Below are positions 17,374 through 25,224 of a stretch of DNA of 64,000 nt, one piece after another. The translations under genes and the position numbers were made by a program. Under the pieces are notes generated by a model. It had not been told where the DNA came from. It saw only the letters and a program-made list of their open reading frames with translations, and did no database searches. Each line of letters opens with the position of its first letter. Within the stretch, counting starts at the first letter, position 1. Origin of the DNA: Alloalcanivorax xiamenensis. Lineage in GTDB: Bacteria; Pseudomonadota; Gammaproteobacteria; Pseudomonadales; Alcanivoracaceae. Where the stretch lies: positions 124,001 to 188,000 of the forward strand of contig NZ_AQPF01000003.1 in the NCBI RefSeq assembly GCF_009846745.1. The letters are read 5' to 3'.

Positions 17374-17711
17374 CTGGCGGCCTCCTCCTTCTCGTTGGAT
17401 TTCGCCAGCGGGGACGGCTCGGTGATGGCCTTTTCGCGACGAATCACGAGGTGACGGATTACGGCATCGTTGAACCGGAAGGTGTTTTCCAGCTCGGCGA
17501 GGGTTTCGCCGTCACATTCGATGTTCAGCATCACGTAGTGTGCTTTGTGGATCTTGTTGATCGGGTAAGCCAGTTGACGGCGGCCCCAGTCTTCAAGACG
17601 GTGGATCGTGCCTTTGCCATCGGTAACGATCGCGCTGTAACGCTCGATCATGGCGGGCACTTGCTCGCTCTGGTCCGGGTGAACCAGGAACACGATTTCG
17701 TAGTGACGCAT
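17370..17711 (-). CDS. rpsF: Small-subunit ribosomal protein bS6
   Basis: Protein of 113 aa. MRHYEIVFLVHPDQ, the IHRLEDWGRRQLAYPI region and FRFNDAVIRHLV are typical of bS6; the acidic C-terminal tail ends EKEEAAS. I start at 17711, 7 nt after AAGGAG; the open frame's upstream extension to 17759 lacks family similarity. First gene of the operon. Its leader contains a hairpin (17736-17757) that could be a binding site for the S6:S18 complex. Confidence 0.97.
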   Translation of the reverse strand: MRHYEIVFLVHPDQSEQVPAMIERYSAIVTDGKGTIHRLEDWGRRQLAYPINKIHKAHYVMLNIECDGETLAELENTFRFNDAVIRHLVIRREKAITEPSPLAKSNEKEEAAS

Positions 17712-17735
17712 TGTCGGCTCCTTACGGATTGGGCA

Positions 17736-17757
17736 GCTTCCCGAATATCGGTGAAGC
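17736..17757 (-). promoter_or_regulatory. Hairpin in the rpsF leader, possible S6:S18 autoregulatory site
   Basis: In the minus-strand transcript GCTTC-A-CCGA-TAT-TCGG-GAAGC folds into a bulged stem-loop about 25 nt before the start. S6:S18-binding leaders carry a CCG near a bulge in such a hairpin. The match is structural and only suggestive. Confidence 0.35.
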
Positions 17758-17803
17758 AAGGAGGTCCGCCCGCCACCGGGCCGGCGACAGGCGAAGGGCG
17801 GGG

Positions 17804-17832
17804 ATTCTAGCTCAGAAGGCGCGCGGGCTCAA
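17804..17832 (-). promoter_or_regulatory. Sigma-70 promoter for the rpsF operon
   Basis: On the minus strand TTGAGC (17832-17827) and TAGAAT (17809-17804) are separated by 17 bp, giving a leader of roughly 85 nt before rpsF. It lies just downstream of repeat copy 2. Confidence 0.65.
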
Positions 17833-17882
17833 GGCCAAAAGCCTTGGGGTCCATGGGCCACTGGTGTCCCGTAATTCGCTAG

Positions 17883-18062
17883 CACGCTGGCACGCCAACC
17901 CCAAAACCCTTGGAAACGTCATGCCGGACTTGATCCGGCATCTCCTTCCACGAAGCCATGCGCCCCAAAGCGGGAGTTCAATGGTCTTAAACCATGGCAC
18001 TCTCTACCCCGGGATGCCCGAGTGTTTTCAAAGCGTGTTGGCGTGCCGGCGTGGTGCGTGTA
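17883..18062. repeat. MITE-like intergenic element, copy 2
   Basis: 180-bp element with terminal inverted repeats: CACGCTGGCACGCCAA at 17883-17898 against TTGGCGTGCCGGCGTG at 18038-18053 (15 of 16 match). The interior carries GTCATGCCGGACTTGATCC and CCGGGATGCCCGAGTG, shared with copy 1 at 16017-16232 in the same orientation. It fills the rlmB-rpsF spacer. Confidence 0.8.
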
Positions 18063-18078
18063 TGCGAGCCGCCCCAAA

Positions 18079-18888
18079 TCAGCCCCCATCCCGGGCGCGG
18101 ATATGAAACAGCATCACTCCGGTGGCCACCGACACGTTCAGACTCTGCACGTCACCGGCCATGGGGATCGACACCAGGTCATCGCAACGCTCCAGGGTCA
18201 AACGTCGCAGCCCCTCACCTTCGGCGCCCATGACCACCGCCAGGCCCGGATCGGGCCGATAGTCGAACAACGACACACTGCGCTGATCCAGGGCCGCTCC
18301 GGCCACGCGGATGCCCCGTTCCCGCAGCGCCGCCAGCAACTGGGCCAGATTGCCCACCTCGAAGTAACGCAGTGACTCGGCGGCGCCAGCGGCACTGCGG
18401 CAGGCCACCGGCGTCAGCCCGGCGGCGTGGCGGCGAGGCACAATCACGGCATCGACACCAGCGGCGTCGCCGCTGCGCAGGCAGGCCCCCAGGTTATGAG
18501 GGTCCGTGACGCCTTCCAGGATCAGCAGCAACGGCGGCCGCCCGAGACCATCCAGCAAGGTCGCCAATTCGGCTTCCCCGCCCGGCACGCGCGGCCGGGC
18601 CCGGGCCACCACACCCTGATTCTGCGGCCCCGCCAGTTTCTCCAGCGATTCCCGGCGCGCCGACTGCACCGCGATGCCCTGCGCCAGCGCCTGTTGCATC
18701 AACGCCTCCAGGCGGGCCTCGCCACGTTCGGCCCGGCGGTCCAGGACAAACAGCTCCAGGACCGCTTCCGGCCGATGCCGCAGCAGCGACTCCACCGCGT
18801 GGATACCGGAGTACATCACCGGCTTGTCCATGGCACCTTTACGGGACCCCGATTTACCCCGGGGCGGGCCGGAGGGACGCTTGCTCAT
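18079..18888 (-). CDS. rlmB: 23S rRNA (guanosine-2251-2'-O)-methyltransferase
   Basis: SpoU/TrmH-class (SPOUT) RNA methyltransferase of 269 aa. The N-terminal substrate-binding domain begins at MYSGIHAVESLLRHRPEAV after a basic leader; the knotted catalytic domain shows LILEGVTDPHNLGACLRSGDA (motif 1), VVMGAEGEGL (motif 2) and SIPMAGDVQSLNVSVATG (motif 3). It overlaps the rnr stop by 4 bp, the usual rnr-rlmB pair. Confidence 0.96.
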   Translation of the reverse strand: MSKRPSGPPRGKSGSRKGAMDKPVMYSGIHAVESLLRHRPEAVLELFVLDRRAERGEARLEALMQQALAQGIAVQSARRESLEKLAGPQNQGVVARARPRVPGGEAELATLLDGLGRPPLLLILEGVTDPHNLGACLRSGDAAGVDAVIVPRRHAAGLTPVACRSAAGAAESLRYFEVGNLAQLLAALRERGIRVAGAALDQRSVSLFDYRPDPGLAVVMGAEGEGLRRLTLERCDDLVSIPMAGDVQSLNVSVATGVMLFHIRARDGG

Positions 18889-21317
18889 CCGCGGCGACGC
18901 CCCCGGCGAGCGGATTTGGACTTGGGCTTACGCTTGCCGTCCTTGGGAATCTCGCCCTTGGCCAGTTTTTCACGAGTGCCGCCGCCCCTGGCGGCCGGCT
19001 CGGCGGCCTGTTTCGATGACTGGGCGGCCTTCTTGCCCTTGCCGGAACGGCCCTTCTTGCCCGGCCGGGCGGAACTGGAACTGATCAGTTCCAGGTCGAT
19101 CTTGCGCTCCTCGGTGTGCACTCCGGCCACCTTCACGCAGACCGCGTCCCCCAGACCATAACGGCGCCCGGAGGATTCCCCCACCAGCACCATGTTGACG
19201 TCATCGAAGCGGTAGTAATCACTGTCCAGGTTGGCCACGTGCACCAGACCGTCAATATGCAGATCGTTGATCTGGACAAACAGCCCGAACGCCGCCACGC
19301 CGCTGATCACCCCGTCGAATTCCTGCCCCAGATGCTCCTCCATATACTGGCACTTGAGCCACTGCACCACGTCACGGGTGGCATCATCGGCACGCCGCTC
19401 GGTCATCGAGCAGTGCTCGCCCATGGTCACCATGTCCGCCGGACTGTAAGGCAGGATGCGTTCGCGCGGAATCGCCGGCAGTTCGCCGGGATTGTCCACA
19501 TGAGGGCTCTCGGCACCGGAGCGGATCAGATAACGGATGGCCCGGTGCACCAGCAGATCCGGGTAACGGCGGATCGGCGAGGTGAAGTGGGTGTAGGCGT
19601 TGTAGGCCAGACCAAAGTGCCCTTTGTTGCCGGCCTCGTATTTGGCCTGGCTCATGGAGCGCAACATCATGGTCTGAATCACCTGCCGGTCCGGCCGGTC
19701 GGCGATATCCTCGCCCAGCGCCTGGAACACGCTCGGCAGAATCGCCCCCTCGGACCAGGCCAGACTCAGCCCGAGTCCGCCGAGGAACTGCTGCAGGTTG
19801 CTCAGGCGCTCTTCCTTGGGCGGCTCGTGATTACGATAGAGGGTTGCCACCTCGGATTTCTCCAGCAGGCGGGCGGCACAGATATTGGCCGCCAACATCG
19901 CCTCCTCGATCATGATGTGCGCCACATTGCGCACCACCGGCACGATGGCGCGGATCTTCTGGTTCTCATCGTAGAGAATCCGGCTCTCGTCACTGTCGAA
20001 GTCGATGGCGCCCCGCAACTCCCGGCGGCTGCGCAGGGCCTGGAACATCTCATGGAAGGACCAGATCATGTCGATGGACTCGTCGTCCAGCGACGCCACC
20101 GTTTGCTGCGCCAGTTGGGATTCCGGCTCCTCGATCATCGCCCCGACCTTGGTATAGGTCAGTCGGTGACGGGAGCGCATCACCCCTTCACGGAACACGA
20201 AACGCGACACCCGGCCGTTGGCGGAGACCAGCATGTCACAGTAGAGACACAACCGGTCCACATGGGGGTTGAGTGAGCACAGTCCGTTGGACAGCGCTTC
20301 CGGCAGCATCGGCACCACCCGGTTGGGGAAGTACACCGAGTTGCCGCGCTTGTGGGCTTCGTTGTCCAGCGGGCTGTTGGGATGCACATAGTGGCTGACG
20401 TCGGCGATGGCGACGATCAGACGCCAGCCGCCGCGGCGGCGGCGGGCCACGTAAACGGCATCGTCGAAATCGCGGGCGTCCTCGCCATCGATGGTCACCA
20501 ACGGCAGGTCGCGCAGATCCACCCGGTGGGCCTTCGCTTCATGGGGCACGTTCACACCGAAGCGGGAGGCGGCCTCCTCCACGCCTTCCGGCCACTGGTG
20601 AGGGATCTCAAAACGGCGCAGCGCCACTTCCACTTCCATTCCCGGTTGATCCGGGGTGGCGATGATCTCCTCCAGGCGCACCAGCACATGGTGGTCACGC
20701 GAGGGGTACTGGGTGATGACCCCGCGCACATGATCGCCCGGGCTCGGCTTGAGACCGTTATGGTCCTCCACCAGAACTTCCTTGGCGATACGCCGGTTCT
20801 CCGGCTCGATGAAACTGACTCCCGCCTCGCGGCGGAATCGGCCGACCACCTCGGTCACCGCCCGCTCGGCGATCTCGACGATGCGCGCCTCGCGCTTGCC
20901 AAAGCGGTTGAATCCGGCCTCGTTCACCAGCACCCGGTCGCCGTCCATGACCTTTTCCATCTGGCGCGGCGCCAGGAACAGATCGGACAGACCGCGGTCA
21001 TCGGGGATCAGGAAACCGAAACCGTCGCGATGGCCCTGCACGGTGCCCGCGACCAGATTCATGCGGGAGACGATCCCCAGTTTACCGTTGCGGTTTTCCA
21101 CCAGTTGGCCGTCACGGAGCATGGCCTTGAGGCGGCGCTCCAGACCGACCAGGCCGTCTTCACCCACCGCCAGCAGTTCCGCCAGTTGCCGCTGATCCAG
21201 CGGCTTGCCCTGGTCATTCAACACTTCAAGGATCAACTCTCGGCTGGGAACCGGATTCTCGTATTTCGCCGCTTCCCGATCCGCGTGGGGATCCGTGTAG
21301 CGTTTTTTTGATGACAT
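18885..21317 (-). CDS. rnr: Ribonuclease R
   Basis: Processive 3'-5' exoribonuclease of 810 aa for structured RNA, rRNA quality control and stress. Order: N-terminal winged helix (ELILEVLNDQGKPLDQRQLA), two cold-shock domains, RNB catalytic domain with TIDGEDARDFDDAVYV (metal-binding aspartates), S1 domain (DGVISGVAAFGLFVQINDL) and a Lys/Arg-rich tail (KRKPKSKSARRGRRRG). The length is typical. First gene of the rnr-rlmB pair, divergent from tRNA-Leu. Confidence 0.97.
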   Translation of the reverse strand: MSSKKRYTDPHADREAAKYENPVPSRELILEVLNDQGKPLDQRQLAELLAVGEDGLVGLERRLKAMLRDGQLVENRNGKLGIVSRMNLVAGTVQGHRDGFGFLIPDDRGLSDLFLAPRQMEKVMDGDRVLVNEAGFNRFGKREARIVEIAERAVTEVVGRFRREAGVSFIEPENRRIAKEVLVEDHNGLKPSPGDHVRGVITQYPSRDHHVLVRLEEIIATPDQPGMEVEVALRRFEIPHQWPEGVEEAASRFGVNVPHEAKAHRVDLRDLPLVTIDGEDARDFDDAVYVARRRRGGWRLIVAIADVSHYVHPNSPLDNEAHKRGNSVYFPNRVVPMLPEALSNGLCSLNPHVDRLCLYCDMLVSANGRVSRFVFREGVMRSRHRLTYTKVGAMIEEPESQLAQQTVASLDDESIDMIWSFHEMFQALRSRRELRGAIDFDSDESRILYDENQKIRAIVPVVRNVAHIMIEEAMLAANICAARLLEKSEVATLYRNHEPPKEERLSNLQQFLGGLGLSLAWSEGAILPSVFQALGEDIADRPDRQVIQTMMLRSMSQAKYEAGNKGHFGLAYNAYTHFTSPIRRYPDLLVHRAIRYLIRSGAESPHVDNPGELPAIPRERILPYSPADMVTMGEHCSMTERRADDATRDVVQWLKCQYMEEHLGQEFDGVISGVAAFGLFVQINDLHIDGLVHVANLDSDYYRFDDVNMVLVGESSGRRYGLGDAVCVKVAGVHTEERKIDLELISSSSARPGKKGRSGKGKKAAQSSKQAAEPAARGGGTREKLAKGEIPKDGKRKPKSKSARRGRRRG

Positions 21318-21479
21318 TCAATACCCTCAAAAACAAATGTATGGGTTGGCCGGCGCCTGATGCGCCTCAATTTGGCTCGTGGGAAAAGCGTGACAAGCCG
21401 GTCTCCCTGGCAAGGCGTTGTGAACTCCGGAGATGAAACCGGTATGAAGAAAATGGGACGACTTTTTTGCAGAAACCGT

Positions 21480-21507
21480 TTGACATCGGGCCATCATATA
21501 CTAGAAT
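21480..21507 (+). promoter_or_regulatory. Sigma-70 promoter of the tRNA-Leu gene
   Basis: TTGACA (21480-21485) and TAGAAT (21502-21507) with a 16-bp spacer, followed by a GC-rich discriminator (CACGCGC) as expected for growth-rate-controlled stable RNA. Confidence 0.7.
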
Positions 21508-21557
21508 GCACGCGCTTTCGCGATGAACGGCCTGATTTTTTCAGCCTTTCACGCCAA

Positions 21558-21644
21558 GCCGAGGTGGTGAAATTGGTAGACACGCTAGCTTCAGGTGCTA
21601 GTGGGGGCAACCCCGTGGAGGTTCAAGTCCTCTCCTCGGCACCA
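21558..21644 (+). tRNA. tRNA-Leu, anticodon CAG
   Basis: 87 nt including an encoded CCA. Acceptor stem GCCGAGG/CCTCGGC, D-arm with TTGGTAGACA, anticodon stem GCTAG/CTAGT around CTTCAGG (anticodon CAG), long variable arm (GTGGGGGCAACCCCGT) and T-loop GTTCAAGTC. Class II structure with a long extra arm confirms Leu. Confidence 0.97.
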
Positions 21645-21650
21645 ATCCTG

Positions 21651-21678
21651 AAAAGGCTCCCAAACGGGAGCCTTTTTT
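21651..21678 (+). terminator. Terminator after tRNA-Leu
   Basis: Stem AAAAGGCTCCC/GGGAGCCTTTT with an AAAC loop and a T6 run. Confidence 0.9.
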
Positions 21679-21728
21679 CGTTATGGCGAGGCTCGGACTC
21701 CCGGCCCACGCGAAGACTCACAGCGGGC

Positions 21729-21822
21729 GATATCCCGCTGTGGCGTGGGCGCGCAAAGCCATGCTTTCCGCCCTCTCCTCGGCACCAATTTGAAAAAGGC
21801 TCCCAAACGGGAGCCTTTTTTC
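21729..21822 (+). pseudogene. Decayed second copy of the tRNA-Leu 3' end with its own terminator
   Basis: 21772-21787 repeats the last 16 nt of tRNA-Leu (CCTCTCCTCGGCACCA), and the terminator after it (21793-21822) is nearly identical to the first. The similarity continues past both terminators (CCCGGCCCACGC, AAGACTC). The period is 143 bp. The bases just before it (about 21745-21771) resemble a degraded variable and T arm, while D and anticodon arms are absent. Stretch 21823-21990 shows no gene. Confidence 0.75.
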
Positions 21823-21994
21823 GTTACGGCACGACTCCAACTCCCGGCCCACGCAAAGACTCGCCGCGGGCGGTATCCCCACCTTGTTCTCCGTGTCCTG
21901 GCCGTGTCCTGGCATGCGCTTTCTCGCTACCGGAGATACCTTGTCAATAAAGTCCAAGCCGGATTGGCGGCATTGATCATTACCACCTCGTCAT

Positions 21995-22013
21995 GATAAT
22001 GATACCCATTATC
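21995..22013 (+). promoter_or_regulatory. Fur box upstream of the AraC regulator gene
   Basis: GATAATGATACCCATTATC is a near-consensus 19-bp Fur operator ending 13 bp before the start codon, where it would block transcription when iron is plentiful. Confidence 0.88.
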
Positions 22014-22026
22014 AAAAAGGATCATT

Positions 22027-22899
22027 ATGGCGATCACGATTATTACCCCCGGCCGCCCCCCATTGCCCGGCCACCAATCCGGCGTACAGTACGTGGACCC
22101 GAACATGACACTGACCTCCGGCACGCTGCGCACTTCGCGGCAGCGCTGGGAGGAAGAAACGTTGCCACGGGGAGTAAAACTGGTGCTGGTGCAAAGCGGC
22201 CGGTTGCGTTGCCGAATTCCCGGTCAGTCGGAACAGGTAATGGAAGGCCCCAGCCTTTGCATCATTGCCAATGACGGTGATTTCAGTTCCACGCAGCTGT
22301 ATGGCACTCGGGAGCCGTTGCGTTACACCATAGTCCAGTTGGGACGGGAAGCTCTGGACCAGGATCAGGGGTTCTTACCCGCGCACCTCCATTGGCGCCC
22401 CGGCAGTGACCCCCGCATGGCGGTGATCCCGGCACCACGGACTCTGCGGGCCCTGGCCCTGCAGATCGCTACCTGCCAGGACAACATGCCGGCCCGGGAT
22501 TTGTACCTGGGCGCAAAAACCATGGAACTGGCGGCCCTCAGCGCGCGCCTGCTTTCATCCCCTCAAGACACCGGCCGCCGGCTCGGCAACAGCGATACCG
22601 AGCGGCTTCACAGGGCCCGCGAGTTGCTCACCGAAGATCTGCAAACGCCGCCGTCACTGCACGGGCTGGCGGCGCAGGCCGGCATGAGCACACGCAAGCT
22701 CACCGCGGGGTTCCGCAGCCTGTTCGGCACTTCCGTGTTCGGCTATCTGCAGGAATACCGTTTGCAGGAGGCGCGCCGGCTGCTTTGCGAGGAGGCCCTG
22801 CCGGTGTCCACCGTGGCCCATCGGGTCGGTTACAGCCCTGCTCATTTCTCCACCGTCTTTCGCAAGCGCTTCGGTATTTCCCCTGGCGATCTGCGCTAA
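22027..22899 (+). CDS. AraC-family transcriptional regulator, PchR-like
   Basis: Protein of 290 aa. The N-terminal ligand-binding half (about 30-170; LPRGVKLVLVQSGRLRCRIPG) resembles regulators that sense ferric siderophores. The C-terminal AraC domain has two helix-turn-helices (SLHGLAAQAGMSTRKLTAGF and VSTVAHRVGYSPAHFSTVFRKRFG, about 210-285). AGGA lies 6-9 nt before the ATG. It is Fur-boxed and followed by a receptor gene with a direct-repeat operator, matching the PchR/fptA arrangement: activation when a siderophore has entered and iron is low. Confidence 0.9.
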   Translation: MAITIITPGRPPLPGHQSGVQYVDPNMTLTSGTLRTSRQRWEEETLPRGVKLVLVQSGRLRCRIPGQSEQVMEGPSLCIIANDGDFSSTQLYGTREPLRYTIVQLGREALDQDQGFLPAHLHWRPGSDPRMAVIPAPRTLRALALQIATCQDNMPARDLYLGAKTMELAALSARLLSSPQDTGRRLGNSDTERLHRARELLTEDLQTPPSLHGLAAQAGMSTRKLTAGFRSLFGTSVFGYLQEYRLQEARRLLCEEALPVSTVAHRVGYSPAHFSTVFRKRFGISPGDLR

Positions 22900-22901
22900 C
22901 A

Positions 22902-22938
22902 GTCCCGCCGGCGAAAGAAAACGTCCCGCCAACGAAAA
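22902..22938 (+). promoter_or_regulatory. Direct-repeat operator, probable binding site of the AraC regulator
   Basis: GTCCCGCCGGCGAAAG (22902-22917) is repeated as GTCCCGCCAACGAAAA (22923-22938), a 21-bp period. Two half-sites exactly two helical turns apart is the geometry used by AraC proteins. The site lies right after the regulator's stop and about 20 bp upstream of a Fur box in front of the receptor gene. Confidence 0.65.
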
Positions 22939-22958
22939 CACCCTCCCTCGCCACAATC

Positions 22959-22977
22959 GATAATGGTTCCCATTACC
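22959..22977 (+). promoter_or_regulatory. Fur box upstream of the siderophore receptor gene
   Basis: GATAATGGTTCCCATTACC keeps the GATAAT half and the CCATTA half of a Fur operator. It lies about 55 bp upstream of the receptor start and just downstream of the AraC-type direct repeat, so iron repression and siderophore activation would act on one promoter. Confidence 0.8.
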
Positions 22978-23031
22978 GGGCTATCCGGCCAACCCGCGTT
23001 TTTCTCATCTGTAGCTTGGGGACACAACACC

Positions 23032-25173
23032 ATGGCGAAACCGTACCATCCGGCCCACCCGCGACGGCGACCTTACTTGCTTTGCACCAGTCTGACATCG
23101 GTACTGATGCTGCCCACCGCCCTCCATGCCGACACGTCCGGGCCACATCAACTGGAAACCGTGGACGTCGCTGGCGATACCACTTCGCGGGATCTTGGCA
23201 CCGGCGTCACCACCTTATCGAAATTTCCCTTGTCGCCGCGTGAAATACCGCAATCCGCCAGCGTCATCGAACGGCAGCGAATAGAGCAGCAGAACCTTTA
23301 CAGCCTGGACGAAGTTCTGGAACAGGCCACCGGCATCACCGTGCAACCTTTTCAGAACCTGACCACCCAATATTATGCCCGCGGCTTTCAGGTTGATGGG
23401 TTCGAACTGGACGGCGTTCCGGTTGCCATAGGCGGCCAGGCTTCCTCTCCTCAGGACATGTCCATCTATCAGCGGGTGGAAATTCTGCGCGGCGCCAATG
23501 GTCTGCTGCACGGCGCCGGCAATCCGGCCGCCACCTTAAACCTGGTGCGCAAGAAGCCCACCCGTAAAGGACAAGCCAATATCTTGCTCAGCACTGGCCG
23601 CTGGGACCGCCATCGCGGCGAGCTGGATCTCAGTGGTCCATTAAACGAGGCTGGCACACTGCGCGGGCGCCTGGTCACCGCCCGTGAAGAACGGGATTTT
23701 TTTTACGATGTCGCCGACCAGAATACCAATGTCTTCCATGGCGTGCTGGAAGCGGACCTGGGCGCGCGCACCGTGCTGACCACCGGTGTCCAATACCAAA
23801 CCATTGATTCCACCACCAACATGGCCGGCGTGCCCTTCGCCCGGGACGGTTCCGACCTGAAGCTGTCACGCTCTCGCTACTTCGACGTGGACTGGGATCA
23901 ATTCGACTGGACCACACGCAGGTTTTTTGCCGCCGTCGAGCATCGCCTCGCCGGAGACTGGATCGCCAAGCTTAATGGTGAATACGAGGATACCCAGTCA
24001 AAACTCAAATACGCCGGCGTCTACGGCTACGCCATCGACCCGGAAACCGGAGACGGCGCCATGCTGTCACCCGGCGCCTACAAGTTCGACACCCAATCCC
24101 ACAGCGCCGATATCAGTCTCCAGGGGCCGTTCCATTGGCTCGGGCGGCAACATGAGGCGGTGCTCGGTTTAAGCTACGCCCGTATCGATCACGCCATGCA
24201 CCAGGGACAGTTTGATATCGATGTCAGCGGCCCGGTGAATATCCATGACTGGGATCCACGCAGCATCCCGGAACCAACGGTGATCGCCTACACCTCCGCT
24301 GGCGACAACAAGACCCGACAAACCGGCGCCTACGCCATGGGACGTTTCCATGTCAGTGATAGCCTCACTTTGATTACCGGAGCCCGCACGTCCTGGTGGG
24401 ACCAGCGCACCGCCACCGACCACTATAAACCGGACCGGCAACTTACACCTTACGGCGGCGTGATCTGGGATTTCCATCCACACTGGTCCGGATACGTCAG
24501 TTATGCGGATGTATTCAAACCTCAAACCCAGCGGACCTACAGCGGCGAAGTACTTGATCCAATGGACGGCGAAGCCTACGAGGCCGGCATCAAGGCGACC
24601 ACGCCCGGCGAGGCCCTGACGGTATCCGCCGCGGTGTTCCGCATCGACCAGAGCGACCGGGCCCAGGAAGATCCGGAGCACCCCGGAGCCGGCAACGATA
24701 CCTATTACATCCATGGCGGCGAAGTTCGCAGCGAAGGGGCCGAACTGGAAGTCAATGGCCGCCTTACCCGTCATTGGCAGTTGTACGCCGGCTATACCTA
24801 TACCGACAGCGAATACAGGAAAGATGCCGACAATCAGGGGGAAGACTTTTCCTCAATCACCCCCCGCCACCTGTTCAAGCTGTGGTCCCACTACGATCTG
24901 CCCTGGCACGACCGCCGCCTGAGCGTTGGCGGCGGCATTCAGGCGCAAAGCGATATCAGCAAGACCTCGGGGGCAGTGACTCAACGCCAGGGAGGCTATG
25001 TCCTGGTCAACCTGCGTGCCGGCTATCGCCTTAATCGTCAGTGGCGAATCGCGCTTAACGTCAACAACGTGTTCGACCGGCACTACTACCAGGAGCTATT
25101 CAGCCCGGCCTGGAGCAACCGCTACGGAGAACCACGCAACGTCACCATCAGTCTGCGAGGACAGTTCCGATGA
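23032..25173 (+). CDS. TonB-dependent siderophore receptor (FptA/FhuE-like)
   Basis: Outer-membrane receptor of 713 aa. Signal peptide ends near ALHADTS; TonB-box-like LETVDVAGD; plug domain with REIPQSASVIERQRI, YYARGFQVDGFELDGVP and VEILRGANGLLHGAGNPAATLNLVRKKP, the standard ferric-siderophore plug; barrel with the C-terminal NVNNVFDRHYY block and terminal RGQFR. I start at MAKPYHP (23032); the ATG at 22963 lies inside the Fur box. The preceding PchR-like regulator and following RhtX-like transporter form the import system. The ligand is unproven. Confidence 0.92.
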   Translation: MAKPYHPAHPRRRPYLLCTSLTSVLMLPTALHADTSGPHQLETVDVAGDTTSRDLGTGVTTLSKFPLSPREIPQSASVIERQRIEQQNLYSLDEVLEQATGITVQPFQNLTTQYYARGFQVDGFELDGVPVAIGGQASSPQDMSIYQRVEILRGANGLLHGAGNPAATLNLVRKKPTRKGQANILLSTGRWDRHRGELDLSGPLNEAGTLRGRLVTAREERDFFYDVADQNTNVFHGVLEADLGARTVLTTGVQYQTIDSTTNMAGVPFARDGSDLKLSRSRYFDVDWDQFDWTTRRFFAAVEHRLAGDWIAKLNGEYEDTQSKLKYAGVYGYAIDPETGDGAMLSPGAYKFDTQSHSADISLQGPFHWLGRQHEAVLGLSYARIDHAMHQGQFDIDVSGPVNIHDWDPRSIPEPTVIAYTSAGDNKTRQTGAYAMGRFHVSDSLTLITGARTSWWDQRTATDHYKPDRQLTPYGGVIWDFHPHWSGYVSYADVFKPQTQRTYSGEVLDPMDGEAYEAGIKATTPGEALTVSAAVFRIDQSDRAQEDPEHPGAGNDTYYIHGGEVRSEGAELEVNGRLTRHWQLYAGYTYTDSEYRKDADNQGEDFSSITPRHLFKLWSHYDLPWHDRRLSVGGGIQAQSDISKTSGAVTQRQGGYVLVNLRAGYRLNRQWRIALNVNNVFDRHYYQELFSPAWSNRYGEPRNVTISLRGQFR

Positions 25174-25224
25174 GCCAGCGCCCGCCACCGTGGCGGAGCG
25201 CCCAAACCGTTCCCGGAGGAAGCC

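Noticed and set aside
21360..21950. 196-aa frame over the tRNA-Leu region
   Set aside because: It runs straight through a tRNA and two terminators.
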